From: F23-D06 sp045116675
GTDB lineage: Bacteria; Bacteroidota; Bacteroidia; Bacteroidales; WCHB1-69
DNA length: 57,846 nucleotides
Direction: 5' to 3'
Assembly (NCBI GenBank): GCA_045116675.1
Contig: JBGUMF010000037.1
Location: forward strand, 1-57,846
Shown piece after piece: positions 18,016-26,103 of the stretch. The notes below the pieces were generated by a model, which saw only the letters and a list, made by a program, of their open reading frames with translations, ran no database searches and was not told the DNA's origin. The translations under genes were made by a program, and so were the position numbers. How positions within the stretch are numbered: the first letter of the stretch is position 1; each line of letters starts with the position of its first letter.

Positions 18016-19326
18016 CTACCGTTCAAAAAGTATGAAATGCACATTGGGCACAGCGTATAAGGGAATATTTGTCATCTGCGATTGCTCTTTGTATGGCAGC
18101 ATGGAGTAGCGGACAGCATGGATTTCAGGATTCTCTTTCAGAAAGTTGGTCAGGGAATTGGCTCTTACATTGCCTTCTGCTTTCACCTCAATGGGCAAGA
18201 GCTGGGCATCTTGTTGAATAACAAAATCAATCTCCAGCCGTGAATCTTCCGTTTTGTGATAATAAATCGGCTCTATGCCAAAGCTTTTCATTTGCTGTAG
18301 CACATATTGTTCCGTCATTCCCCCTTTGTATTCAGTGAAGACTGAATTGGCTATCAGTACTTGTGCAGGCTCCGTGTTCACCATAGCGCCCAACAATCCC
18401 ACATCAACCAAATACAGTTTGAAGGCAGAAAGCTCTTCATATACACTCAATGGCAACGCGGGTTTGGAACAGCGATGCACCTGATATACCAAACCTGAAT
18501 CCACGAGCCATTTGATAGCCAATTCATATTCGGCCGCCCGAGCGCCCTTACGTAAAGCGCCGTAAATGAATTTTTTATTTTCTTTGAAAAGTTGAGAGGG
18601 AATAGACTTCCAAACCATACGGATACGGGGTACCAATTCTTTGGGCGCATGTTTGGAAAAGTCGCGATCATAGCCGTGCAATATCTCCATTTGAATTCTG
18701 CGCACCTCTTGAAGAGCACCGGTTTCCACGTATGTCTTGACAGCTTCCGGCATACCACCAACATAGTAATACTGTCGTAGCAGTTCCACATATTTGTCAT
18801 GCAAAAGATTCATGGTTTGAGCATCATGAGTTTTCAACAATTTCCATAATTCACTCTCTCCTTTTGCCAGCACAAATTCCTCAAAACTCATCGGATAAAT
18901 GTTAATCTCATTTACCTGACCAACAGGATACGAGGTGTCGGAATGCAAAGAGATGCCCTGCAACGATCCTGCTACCGCGATGTGATAATCGGGAGCATCT
19001 TCACGAAAATATTTCAATGACTCCAACGCTTCAGGGATATCCTGGATTTCATCCAAGACGATTAATGTGTCTCCAGGAGTGATATCCACACCTGTCAATG
19101 CCCTTAATGCCCGCAGAATACGATCCACATCAAAATCCTTCGTGAAAATCTGCTTGGCAAGGTCATTTTTTCGGCAGTTTATGTATGCTTCTTGTTGATA
19201 TTCACGATGCGAGAATTCATGGAGAAGCCATGTTTTTCCCACTTGCCTTGCACCATTCAACACCAGCGGTTTTCGGTCTTTCCGATTTTTCCATTCTATA
19301 AAACTTTGATAAACAGCTCTTTCCAT
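18016..19326 (-). CDS. AAA-family ATPase with DUF4143 nuclease-like C-terminus
   Basis: A 436-aa member of the widespread AAA_14/DUF4143 family. Walker A is GARQVGKTWLL (about 26-36), and Walker B LIVLDEIQD. The C-terminal domain has a PD-(D/E)XK-like pattern, LEIDFVIQQ followed by LPIEVKAEG. Cellular function of the family is poorly known; copies are numerous and often mobile or toxin-like. The start is the ATG at 19326, since a TATATTTG box at 19392-19399 lies within the longer frame. It is lower in GC than its neighbours by eye, which may point to acquisition. A second, unrelated ATPase of similar style is at 21257. Confidence 0.85.
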   Translation of the reverse strand: MERAVYQSFIEWKNRKDRKPLVLNGARQVGKTWLLHEFSHREYQQEAYINCRKNDLAKQIFTKDFDVDRILRALRALTGVDITPGDTLIVLDEIQDIPEALESLKYFREDAPDYHIAVAGSLQGISLHSDTSYPVGQVNEINIYPMSFEEFVLAKGESELWKLLKTHDAQTMNLLHDKYVELLRQYYYVGGMPEAVKTYVETGALQEVRRIQMEILHGYDRDFSKHAPKELVPRIRMVWKSIPSQLFKENKKFIYGALRKGARAAEYELAIKWLVDSGLVYQVHRCSKPALPLSVYEELSAFKLYLVDVGLLGAMVNTEPAQVLIANSVFTEYKGGMTEQYVLQQMKSFGIEPIYYHKTEDSRLEIDFVIQQDAQLLPIEVKAEGNVRANSLTNFLKENPEIHAVRYSMLPYKEQSQMTNIPLYAVPNVHFILFER

Positions 19327-19391
19327 AATAACACATTTTTCTACACCAAAATAGCACCATTCAACACACTTTTCAGCACATATTTCGGCTG

Positions 19392-19399
19392 CAAATATA
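19392..19399 (-). promoter_or_regulatory. -7 promoter box of the DUF4143 ATPase
   Basis: TATATTTG on the minus strand, 65 nt before the ATG at 19326 and within the 107-nt gap after the upstream methyltransferase gene. Confidence 0.6.
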
Positions 19400-19433
19400 C
19401 AAAAATCCGCAGAATAGGGATAGTGAAAACATC

Positions 19434-20180
19434 TCACTGTGCGAACCGGCACATGATGATGGCCGCAGCGATGGCGGCGTTCAACGACTCGGCGGTGGCA
19501 CGCCCCGACACGGGCGACGGAATCGTTATCCTCTGGCTGACCAATGCTTCCACCTCCGGAGATATCCCGTTAGACTCACTGCCGATGACAATGATGTCCG
19601 AGGACTGGAACGCGAACGTGTTGATGGAATCCCCCTCAAGAAACGCACCTAAAATACGCCGTTGGGAGGATTGCCGGCGCAGAAAAGGTATTAAATCGGT
19701 ATAATGTGGGACCAGATGTGCAAACGAGCCCATCGTGGCCTGGATGGTCTTGGGATTGTAAAACTCCACGCAATCCGAGGAGCAGACGACATGCCGGAAA
19801 TCGAACCAGTCGGCGGTGCGGATGATGGTGCCCATATTGCCCGGATCGGCGATACGGTCCAGCACCAACACGGGCTCATTGTCGGGAATCGGCTGCGGTT
19901 GGGCTGCCTGGCGGGCAACGGCCATCAGTTCCGGCGGCGTGGCCAGCGTGCTGATACGTTCCATTTCCGCCAACGAAACCATCGTAACAGACCGATTGAT
20001 CAACAGTTGTTGATTCTCTTCCGCGGCAGATTCCGTAGCGAAGATATCCAGCACCCCAAAATCGGATTGCAGGAGCATCTCCACACTTTTCCGGCCCTCC
20101 ACTAAGAAAAGGCGTTCCGCATCCCGGAATTTCTTCTGGTGCAACTTGCGGATATCGGAAATCTTATGCTTGCTGATCAT
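19434..20180 (-). CDS. TrmH/SpoU-family RNA methyltransferase
   Basis: A SPOUT-class 2'-O-ribose methyltransferase, 248 aa. An N-terminal substrate-binding domain (KLHQKKFRDAERLFLVEGRK) precedes the knotted catalytic domain. Three SpoU motifs are visible: NMGTIIRTADWF with the catalytic Arg, IGSESNGISPEVEAL, and IPSPVSGRATAESLNAAIA. It modifies rRNA or tRNA; the exact nucleotide cannot be told. The ATG at 20180 is used because family members begin MISxxKI. It overlaps the end of the thioesterase gene by 17 nt, so translation is probably coupled. Confidence 0.92.
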   Translation of the reverse strand: MISKHKISDIRKLHQKKFRDAERLFLVEGRKSVEMLLQSDFGVLDIFATESAAEENQQLLINRSVTMVSLAEMERISTLATPPELMAVARQAAQPQPIPDNEPVLVLDRIADPGNMGTIIRTADWFDFRHVVCSSDCVEFYNPKTIQATMGSFAHLVPHYTDLIPFLRRQSSQRRILGAFLEGDSINTFAFQSSDIIVIGSESNGISPEVEALVSQRITIPSPVSGRATAESLNAAIAAAIIMCRFAQ

Positions 20181-20601
20181 CGGGAAGATGTTCGAATTGG
20201 CCAAACAGTTTCTTATACTCTTCCCGGATAGGAATCGACTGGTGGGTGACACGGTCAAAGCCCGCGAGAACGCTGTAGCAGGTCGTTTTCACGACATTGG
20301 TGTGCGTGTCGCGCAGCTGCTGCATCATCTTGATGCTCTTCTGACCGATGGAAAGCAGACGGGTTTCGCAGACGATGTTGTCATGGAACTCGATGCCCTG
20401 CCGGAAATCCATCTCCACATGCACGAGCACCATGTCCATGTCGCGCCAGTCAATCGGTTTTTGGAACACATGTTCGAAATAGGCGCTCCGCCCGAAGTCG
20501 AAATAGTTGCACTGGGCTCCGTTGTTCACGTGTACAAACGGATCCAAGTCACTCATTCTCACCTGAATCGGGACGGAAAACTGATAATCGTCTGTCTGCA
20601 T
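20164..20601 (-). CDS. Acyl-CoA thioesterase, 4HBT hot-dog fold
   Basis: A YbgC/FadM-type thioesterase, 145 aa, hydrolysing acyl-CoA esters in the cytoplasm. The active-site segment RMSDLDPFVHVNNGAQCNYF carries the conserved Asp and HVNN pattern of the 4HBT family. The ATG at 20601 gives the first beta strand (DYQFSVPIQVR); the longer frame would run through a terminator and a repeat tract. Its start codon lies only 3 nt after the T run of the rpsT terminator. The methyltransferase gene overlaps its 3' end. Acyl chain preference is unknown. Confidence 0.88.
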   Translation of the reverse strand: MQTDDYQFSVPIQVRMSDLDPFVHVNNGAQCNYFDFGRSAYFEHVFQKPIDWRDMDMVLVHVEMDFRQGIEFHDNIVCETRLLSIGQKSIKMMQQLRDTHTNVVKTTCYSVLAGFDRVTHQSIPIREEYKKLFGQFEHLPDDQQA

Positions 20602-20604
20602 ATT

Positions 20605-20628
20605 AAAAAAGGGGAATGTTGCTTCCCC
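20605..20628 (-). terminator. Intrinsic terminator between rpsT and the thioesterase gene
   Basis: On the minus strand GGGGAA (20628-20623) pairs with TTCCCC (20616-20611), followed by six T. The ATG of the thioesterase lies 3 nt later, so it ends rpsT transcripts and may attenuate the next gene. Confidence 0.85.
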
Positions 20629-20632
20629 AGTA

Positions 20633-20730
20633 TTGTTGATTTGACTGTTGACTATTGGTATTTGGATTTTGGAGTTTGGGCTTTGGTGAAAACCATTCCC
20701 AATCTCCAACTCCTAACAACCAATATCCAA
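20633..20730. repeat. 14 x 7-bp degenerate tract with mirrored halves
   Basis: Exactly 98 bp, 14 units of 7, from the rpsT stop to its terminator. Left units follow TTTGGNN, right units NNYCCAA, so the halves are inverted and can fold into a long imperfect hairpin centred on a GAAA loop near 20685-20690. Confidence 0.8.
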
Positions 20731-20982
20731 TTACATCGCGTTGATTTTCTTCATCAAGCCGGACTTGAGGTTGGCGGCTTTGTTCTTGTGGATCATGCCT
20801 CTCTTGGCGAGTCTGTCGATCATGGAGGTCATAGCGGACAGCTTTTGGGAAGCCTCGTTCTTATCCTCGATGGCACGGATGTCGCGCAAGGCGTTGCGCA
20901 TGGTTTTGGAATAGTAGCGGTTAGCCAATCTCTTACTCTCGTTTGCTCTAATTCTCTTAATGGATGACTTATGATTTGCCAT
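20731..20982 (-). CDS. rpsT: 30S ribosomal protein S20
   Basis: Primary 16S rRNA-binding three-helix protein, 83 aa. MANHKSSIKRIRANESKRLA is the classic start, and RGMIHKNKAANLKSGLMKKI the classic end. Monocistronic: it has its own well-formed promoter and a terminator 100 nt downstream. The 7-bp-period tract begins directly at its stop codon. Confidence 0.98.
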   Translation of the reverse strand: MANHKSSIKRIRANESKRLANRYYSKTMRNALRDIRAIEDKNEASQKLSAMTSMIDRLAKRGMIHKNKAANLKSGLMKKINAM

Positions 20983-21028
20983 TTCTAACTTTGATTTATA
21001 ATATTTTACGTTTTAAATTTTCGGGCTG

Positions 21029-21058
21029 CAAAAGTACACTTTTTTTGTAAAAGTTCAA
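21029..21058 (-). promoter_or_regulatory. Promoter of rpsT
   Basis: Minus strand TACTTTTG at 21029-21036 with a TTG at 21056-21058, spaced by 19 bp: a full match to the Bacteroidetes consensus. The leader is about 45 nt. Confidence 0.75.
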
Positions 21059-21256
21059 GAGGCGCAGAAAAAAATAATTTAACAGGCTACAAAAACGGTG
21101 AAGCTCTGTTTGTGAGGTTTTCATAATCTTAAAAGTATATATGCTTCGTCTAGTATCTAGGGATGGAGCCAGCAAGATAGTGAAGTTTGTGAAGAGATAA
21201 GTTTTATGAGAGAGTAACGGTGCATGTTGTTTATTGAGATGATGCGCACCCCGTCT

Positions 21257-22684
21257 TTACAAGTCAAACAGGTCATCCATCCGCACCTGCGAGTGCACAA
21301 TGCCGCTATGTGCGTTTTGCCTGATGCCGTAGGTGGTGATCATGACCAATTGCAGGGCTTTTCGCGATTTTGTGGCTTCACGGAACACTTGCATCTTTTT
21401 TTTGAGGTTTTCCTCGTAGTTGTTGTCGATTGTATATTCTCCTACGGAGAACTTGATCTCGCAAATATTCGTTGTTCGGTCACGACGGTCAATGATGAGG
21501 TCGATTTGGGCTTTCCCGCTTTCAGAGGAACCGCGCCATGAGGATATATCCGTCAACAGGGCACTGATTCCGATGGCTTTCTTGACCTGCGTGATGTGAT
21601 CCTTGCAGACTTGTTCGAAAGTCTGACCCGCCCAATTGCTTTTCGCGGGATTGTCTAGAAAATGGGTCCAGAAATGCTCGTCAGGGTTTTGTTTGCCCTT
21701 GAGAAAACGCAGATAGAACAGGGTGAAATAGTCTGCGAGCTGATATACCACATTCTTTTCGTCATAGCCAAAAGTGTTGTAAGCGCTCACAAACCGACTG
21801 TCTTTCAGGTTCTTCAGCATCTCTGTAAGCAGCCCGTTGTCTTCCAGGTGTGTTTCGCGGATGATCTCCTTTCGGGTGAGACCTGATTTTTTCGTGGACA
21901 ACGCCTCAATGATTTTCAAGTAACCTTTTGACGTGCCGAAAAGGGTTTCATAAAGATGGTCGAACTCATCCCAAAGCGGACCGTTGCGCTTGAAAAAAAG
22001 GGTGTCGATGTTGGCAAGGTAAGAAAGACCATTGTCAAGGAGTTTGAGGTAATAGGGGATTCCGCCCATGGTCATGTAACATTCCACAATGTCGTAACGA
22101 TTCCAACGGATACCCCTTGAAATCAGGTATCGCTCTGTCTCCTGGAGCGTGAAGGGCATCAGGTATAGTCGCCGGGCAGCTCGGTTGAACAGTCCGCCTT
22201 TGTCGGAGAGGATTTTATTGGTGATCCAAGTGGTGGCAGAGCCGCACGCAATCAGCATGAGGTCGTCTTGTTGTGCGCCCCAACCGTTCCAGAAGGCTTC
22301 AAAGGCGGCCAGAAAGTCACTTTGGCGAGTGTCCATCCAGGGGAGCTCGTCAATGAAAACGATTTTTTTGCGTTTATCCTGGATGCTTTTCAACAGTTTC
22401 TTCAGCTCTGCAAAGGCCTCCAACCAGTCTTCAGGCACCTTCCTAATGGAAGACCCGTATTCTTGAAGCGCAAGATAAAAATTCTTGAGCTGCATTTTCT
22501 TGGGCTTCTTGTAAAGCCCTGTGACGTGGAAATCGTACTTGTCGTCGAAAAACTCCTTGATGAGAAAGGTCTTTCCGACACGCCGACGTCCGTAAACAAT
22601 GATGAATTCCGATTCTTTGGAGTCCCGGTATTTCTCCAGCTGATGGATTTCATATTCGCGTCCGATAAAAAGATTCTTGTCCAT
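21257..22684 (-). CDS. AAA-family ATPase (ATPase_2 type) with C-terminal nuclease-like domain
   Basis: A 475-aa ATP-binding protein of the archaeal-type ATPase_2 group. Walker A is YGRRRVGKTFLI (about residue 30), Walker B KIVFIDELPW. A winged-helix region follows (TRKEIIRETHLEDNGLLTEML). The C-terminal domain shows AQIDLIIDRRD followed by CEIKFSVGEY, a PD-(D/E)XK-like pattern. The function of this family is not settled. The ATG at 22684 is used, because a TATTTTTG box (22707-22714) and a palindromic repeat fill the upstream longer frame. It differs from the DUF4143 ATPase at 18016 in sequence, so the pair are not simple duplicates. Confidence 0.85.
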   Translation of the reverse strand: MDKNLFIGREYEIHQLEKYRDSKESEFIIVYGRRRVGKTFLIKEFFDDKYDFHVTGLYKKPKKMQLKNFYLALQEYGSSIRKVPEDWLEAFAELKKLLKSIQDKRKKIVFIDELPWMDTRQSDFLAAFEAFWNGWGAQQDDLMLIACGSATTWITNKILSDKGGLFNRAARRLYLMPFTLQETERYLISRGIRWNRYDIVECYMTMGGIPYYLKLLDNGLSYLANIDTLFFKRNGPLWDEFDHLYETLFGTSKGYLKIIEALSTKKSGLTRKEIIRETHLEDNGLLTEMLKNLKDSRFVSAYNTFGYDEKNVVYQLADYFTLFYLRFLKGKQNPDEHFWTHFLDNPAKSNWAGQTFEQVCKDHITQVKKAIGISALLTDISSWRGSSESGKAQIDLIIDRRDRTTNICEIKFSVGEYTIDNNYEENLKKKMQVFREATKSRKALQLVMITTYGIRQNAHSGIVHSQVRMDDLFDL

Positions 22685-22706
22685 GACGAACTTTTTTTTT
22701 CGTCGG

Positions 22707-22714
22707 CAAAAATA
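22707..22714 (-). promoter_or_regulatory. -7 promoter box of the ATPase_2 gene
   Basis: TATTTTTG on the minus strand, 22 nt before the ATG at 22684. Confidence 0.55.
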
Positions 22715-22743
22715 TAAAAAAAATTCAAACGGATAAAACTCAC

Positions 22744-22868
22744 ATGCGGAAACAAAGTATTTTTTCCCACTTTCCGCACCCGAGTTTAATATTTTCTTAA
22801 AAAAAGAGCACAACTCGGGTGCGGAAACATGGTATTTTCCACCACTTTCCGCACCCGAGTTTAATATT
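22744..22868. repeat. Two direct copies of a 50-bp palindromic element
   Basis: Copies at 22744-22793 and 22819-22868, 75 bp apart, nearly identical in their right halves. The second copy is flanked by a perfect 16-bp inverted repeat, 22812-22827 against 22846-22861 (core TGCGGAAA/TTTCCGCA) with an 18-nt centre. In the first copy the left arm has decayed. It sits directly upstream of the ATPase promoter. Confidence 0.8.
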
Positions 22869-23290
22869 GCAATGGTGTAGCGCACTACACCTCCACCAAC
22901 AACCGTAAACCAGCGGAATCTCCAAAAATTTCACAGATCCCGCTGATTTAGGGTATTTTTTGTACCTTTGCCATCGTTATGAAAAAGTTATTGTTGTTTT
23001 GGCAATGAAATAGATCTTGACCTAAGAAGATTTTGGCGACATTTTTCCATTGTTAATAATGTTTGTGGCACCTCGGTGCCGCACAAAGTCAACTCCCCTT
23101 CTAATTTTTAGAAGGGGAGTTTCGGAATGCCCGCACGGGTGTGCGGACAATGGATCGTTGCTGACACCCGCTCAATCATGGGTGAAGAACAAATCATTCA
23201 GCTATGATAATTGACATCCTGCGATGCCATGAGGATAATGACAGGCCAACATCCATATTATCGACAAAGTTCATAGTTCCACGTCATCGT
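22869..23290. other. Gene-free region with a stranded promoter and three hairpins
   Basis: No gene is seen in these 420 bp. A plus-strand box TACCTTTG (22963-22970) is followed by an ATG at 22979 that opens a 9-codon frame, MKKLLLFWQ, shaped like the start of a signal peptide and then stopped. Three palindromes follow: GGCACC/GGTGCC (23067-23080), a 12-bp inverted repeat 23091-23102/23110-23121, and CCGCAC/GTGCGG (23131-23146). It looks like the scar of a lost gene, but this is inference. Confidence 0.5.
23091..23121. terminator. 12-bp perfect inverted repeat, possible bidirectional terminator
   Basis: AACTCCCCTTCT (23091-23102) pairs with its complement at 23110-23121 around a 7-nt A/T loop. 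The T run after it is weak on both strands, so its role as a terminator is uncertain. Confidence 0.4.
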
Positions 23291-24259
23291 TCATACTCCC
23301 AACATCAGCAGTCCGCACAGCAATCCCAATCCGACGGTGATGCACTTCATGATGAGGAAGTTCTTGCGCGACTGCGCCAGCAACGGCAGGCCGGCGTGTC
23401 CGTTCTGCGCGATGGAGTTGGCCAGCAGAATGGCAAAGGGGATATTTCCGTTCAGGAACATAATGATGAATACAAGGTTCGGGCCGGACTGGGGAATGAA
23501 GCCCACCAGCAATGCCACCATAAGAAGAACATATTGGGCCCAATGGTTTTGTAGCAACAAGACATTCAGGTCCATCCAATGTTCCAGCCCCTGCAAGACA
23601 AGCAGCACCCCGAACGACCAAAGGAAGACCTTCAGCAGATGCTGGCGGATGACATGGTTCCAAATGTGCTCTTTCAAGAAATGGAGCACCTTCACTTTCC
23701 GTTCGGGCTCAGCCTGTGCGTGTGGTTCCTCTTCGTACGTATGCTCGTGCGCGTGCGCGTGTTCGTCCACATCCTGATGTATCTCAAACTGATGCGATTC
23801 CAGCGTAAAATCCCATTTTTTTCCCAAAAAAGTAAGCACAAGCCCCACTACCACGGCAAGGACCAACAGAATGGACGTGAGAATCAAGCCCCATTTCGGA
23901 CTCGTCGCGAAAAGGTAAAAGGCCTCGTCGCCGAAGGTGGCGATCATACCCGTGATCAGCGCGCCGAATGTCACCATGCGATGGGTGAACATCGACACCA
24001 CGGCAAAACCGCCGGCGCATCCGGGGATAGCGCCGAGCAACGCGGCAATGAAGACCTGCATGACCGGACGCCGCTGGAATTTCTCCAGCAGACGGCCCGA
24101 CGAGGAGACATTGACAAGCTCAATCAGGGACATCATCAGGATCACCCAGCCGGTGATCTCCAACGAATCGACAAACGCGTGCCACACCACCGCCCACAGC
24201 CCACCCGTCCAGGATTCGGCAGTGAGGGCCAATAAGGGGATAACGGTCAGCGGCAACAC
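23291..24259 (-). CDS. Putative heavy-metal/manganese permease (ArsP_2-like)
   Basis: A polytopic membrane protein, 322 aa, resembling the ArsP_2 family of putative 10-TM metal exporters. Two similar halves each carry a Gly/Pro-rich motif: GAIPGCAGGFAVVSMF and GFIPQSGPNLVFIIMF, followed by GDEAFYLFA and AQNGHAGLPLLAQ. Between them, around residues 155-185, is a cytoplasmic or periplasmic linker rich in His and Glu (DEHAHAHEHTYEEEPHA), a likely metal-binding stretch. The only in-frame start near the upstream gene is GTG at 24259, 16 nt after the hydrogenase-like gene, so it is the fourth gene of that operon. The substrate ion is not known. Confidence 0.75.
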   Translation of the reverse strand: MLPLTVIPLLALTAESWTGGLWAVVWHAFVDSLEITGWVILMMSLIELVNVSSSGRLLEKFQRRPVMQVFIAALLGAIPGCAGGFAVVSMFTHRMVTFGALITGMIATFGDEAFYLFATSPKWGLILTSILLVLAVVVGLVLTFLGKKWDFTLESHQFEIHQDVDEHAHAHEHTYEEEPHAQAEPERKVKVLHFLKEHIWNHVIRQHLLKVFLWSFGVLLVLQGLEHWMDLNVLLLQNHWAQYVLLMVALLVGFIPQSGPNLVFIIMFLNGNIPFAILLANSIAQNGHAGLPLLAQSRKNFLIMKCITVGLGLLCGLLMLGV

Positions 24260-24275
24260 GGAAAAAGATGTTCGG

Positions 24276-25658
24276 TTACAGATTCAGATTCTTGGCTATC
24301 GCGGGGTCGTTCTTTTTCGTGCCCCAGATCTTCGTGTTGATATGCAATGTATCCAAGATCGTCAGCTTTTCGGAATGCTCGAGGGCGCGCTGCACGAAGA
24401 TGCACTGCTCCACAGTGGCCTTCTCGTTGACCACCGCCTCCGAGAGGGCCTTGCACGACTGGTACCCACAAATACGGCAGTCCACCTGCGGCAGGTTCTG
24501 GTTTATCTCGAAGGCACGTCGCATCTTCTGCATGGCCACGGCCATATTGTCGTCCATCTTGTCCATGGAACGCGGTTCCACCGTACCCAGCACCCGCTTG
24601 TGCTCGTTGAGATAATCCACGTAGTTCAGCAGGTCGTTGTCCTCCGAGTCCACCTCATCCGGCGACTTCTGCATCCGTTTGTGCTGGCGCTCAGCCATGA
24701 GGAAACGGTTGTTGGCGCACAGAATACCGCCGGCGCAGCTCTGGTCGCAGGCGCGCAGTTCCAGGAAGTCGATGTCCTGGATGTCCTCGTCCTCCAGTTT
24801 CTCCAGAAAATCCAGCACGTTGTGGATGCCGTCGATGGCCAGGTTGCGCCCGCTGGTAAGCAGGCCCACCTCCCCACCGGTCAGCGTGAAGTTGACGCTG
24901 GACTTGGAGAGCCTGTGGTAGCGCGTGCGCGAATCCTCGCACAGCTTGTACTCGCCCTGCTTGATGACACGCATCACCTTGCTATACAGGAAGTTCATAT
25001 TGATCACCTGACTGACGGACGACTCTTCTTCCGTAGCCGGGCTCTTGATGGCGGCAATCTTGGCGGCGCACGGCGTCACATAGAAGATGCCGATGTCCTC
25101 GGCGGGAATGTGGTCCTCTTCCGTCAGCAGCTTCTTGATATAGAGGGCCGTCAGGTCCAATGGGGGTTTCAGCAGATAGAGATTGGGCACCAGCACGGGG
25201 AATTTCACCTGGATGAGGCGCACGATGGCCGGACAGAACGTGGAGATGATCGGCTTGTAACCGTTGTTCTCGACGACCGTACGCTGCATCTCCTCCTTGA
25301 TGAAGTCCACACTCTTCTCCACCTCGAACACATGTTTGAAGCCGATGTGGTAGAGGGCCGACAGGATGGTCTTCTCCTTTATCTTCTCCTCAAACTGGGC
25401 GATGAAGATGGACGGGAGCAGGAGTACGGGGTACTTGCAGTTATAAACCGTCTGGAAATCATCCTGTTCGATGTAGATGGCATTGACGGGGCAATGCTGG
25501 TAGCATCTGCCGCAGTCCACGCACCGGTTGGGATCCAGCTGCGGATGGCCGTCCTCGATGTGGATGGCGCCCGTGGGGCAGATGCCGGTGCAGTGCGCAC
25601 AGCCGATGCACAAGTCGGACTTGAATTTTAGAGCATGGTGGAAATCTGCTACTGCCAT
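24276..25658 (-). CDS. [FeFe]-hydrogenase-like iron-sulfur protein, probable sensor
   Basis: A 460-aa protein with two N-terminal [4Fe-4S] ferredoxin motifs (Cys17, 20, 23, 27 and 46, 49, 52, 56), a hydrogenase large-subunit domain, and a C-terminal cluster site (Cys394, 397, 402, 419). The four cysteines that hold the H-cluster cubane all have counterparts: Cys142 in STFCPAIV, Cys197 in TPCAAK, Cys304 and Cys308 in ACDQSCAGG. The proton-relay cysteine of catalytic enzymes (first Cys of TSCCP) is Phe141 here, as expected of sensory rather than catalytic forms. No small subunit is encoded nearby. Its neighbours are an RsbW-like ATPase and a DRTGG-like protein, which suggests H2 or redox sensing. 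Whether an H-cluster is really assembled is unknown. Confidence 0.85.
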   Translation of the reverse strand: MAVADFHHALKFKSDLCIGCAHCTGICPTGAIHIEDGHPQLDPNRCVDCGRCYQHCPVNAIYIEQDDFQTVYNCKYPVLLLPSIFIAQFEEKIKEKTILSALYHIGFKHVFEVEKSVDFIKEEMQRTVVENNGYKPIISTFCPAIVRLIQVKFPVLVPNLYLLKPPLDLTALYIKKLLTEEDHIPAEDIGIFYVTPCAAKIAAIKSPATEEESSVSQVINMNFLYSKVMRVIKQGEYKLCEDSRTRYHRLSKSSVNFTLTGGEVGLLTSGRNLAIDGIHNVLDFLEKLEDEDIQDIDFLELRACDQSCAGGILCANNRFLMAERQHKRMQKSPDEVDSEDNDLLNYVDYLNEHKRVLGTVEPRSMDKMDDNMAVAMQKMRRAFEINQNLPQVDCRICGYQSCKALSEAVVNEKATVEQCIFVQRALEHSEKLTILDTLHINTKIWGTKKNDPAIAKNLNL

Positions 25659-25670
25659 AGTCTTACAATA

Positions 25671-26087
25671 TTATTTATTAAAATAGTTGACAAACTCGAT
25701 GGTGGTACCTTGTCCCACCACGGAATTGATTTTCAGCTCGTCGGAGTTGTTCTGGATATTGGGGAGGCCCATGCCGGCGCCGAAGCCCATCTCGCGCACC
25801 TTCTGGGAAGCCGTGGAGTTGCCCTTCTGCATGGCCCATTCAATATTGGGGATACCGGGGCCCTCATCGGCGAGCACGATGCGCACCTTGTCCTCCTCCA
25901 GGTCAACGTTGATGTCGCCCCGGTAGGCGTGGGCCACGATGTTCACCTCCGCTTCATACAGGGCCACCACCGTCTTCTTCACGATGTCAGGACTTACGCC
26001 GAGTTTCTTGAGCATTCTTTTGACTTCGCTGGAGGTGGAACCGGCGTTGGTGAAGTCACCTCCTTCTACATGGTAGGTAAAATCCAT
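25671..26087 (-). CDS. RsbW-like ATP-binding protein (HATPase_c)
   Basis: A 138-aa GHKL-fold ATPase without a histidine-kinase dimerisation domain, like the anti-sigma serine kinases RsbW and SpoIIAB. The N box is EAEVNIVAHAY, the G1 box DEGPGIP, and the G2 box GFGAGMGLPNI. The ATG at 26087 fits the family N-terminus and leaves a 16-nt gap to the previous gene; an ATG at 26132 would overlap it. No anti-anti-sigma protein or sigma factor is adjacent, so its target is probably the neighbouring sensor proteins or something encoded elsewhere. Co-transcribed with the hydrogenase-like gene (12-nt gap). Confidence 0.85.
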   Translation of the reverse strand: MDFTYHVEGGDFTNAGSTSSEVKRMLKKLGVSPDIVKKTVVALYEAEVNIVAHAYRGDINVDLEEDKVRIVLADEGPGIPNIEWAMQKGNSTASQKVREMGFGAGMGLPNIQNNSDELKINSVVGQGTTIEFVNYFNK

Positions 26088-26103
26088 ACTGACAATGGTT
26101 TGG

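Noticed and set aside
22744..22868. N-terminal repeat NSGAESG in a longer version of the ATPase_2 protein
   Set aside because: Translation of the palindromic DNA repeat upstream of the true ATG at 22684; the -7 box lies inside this stretch.
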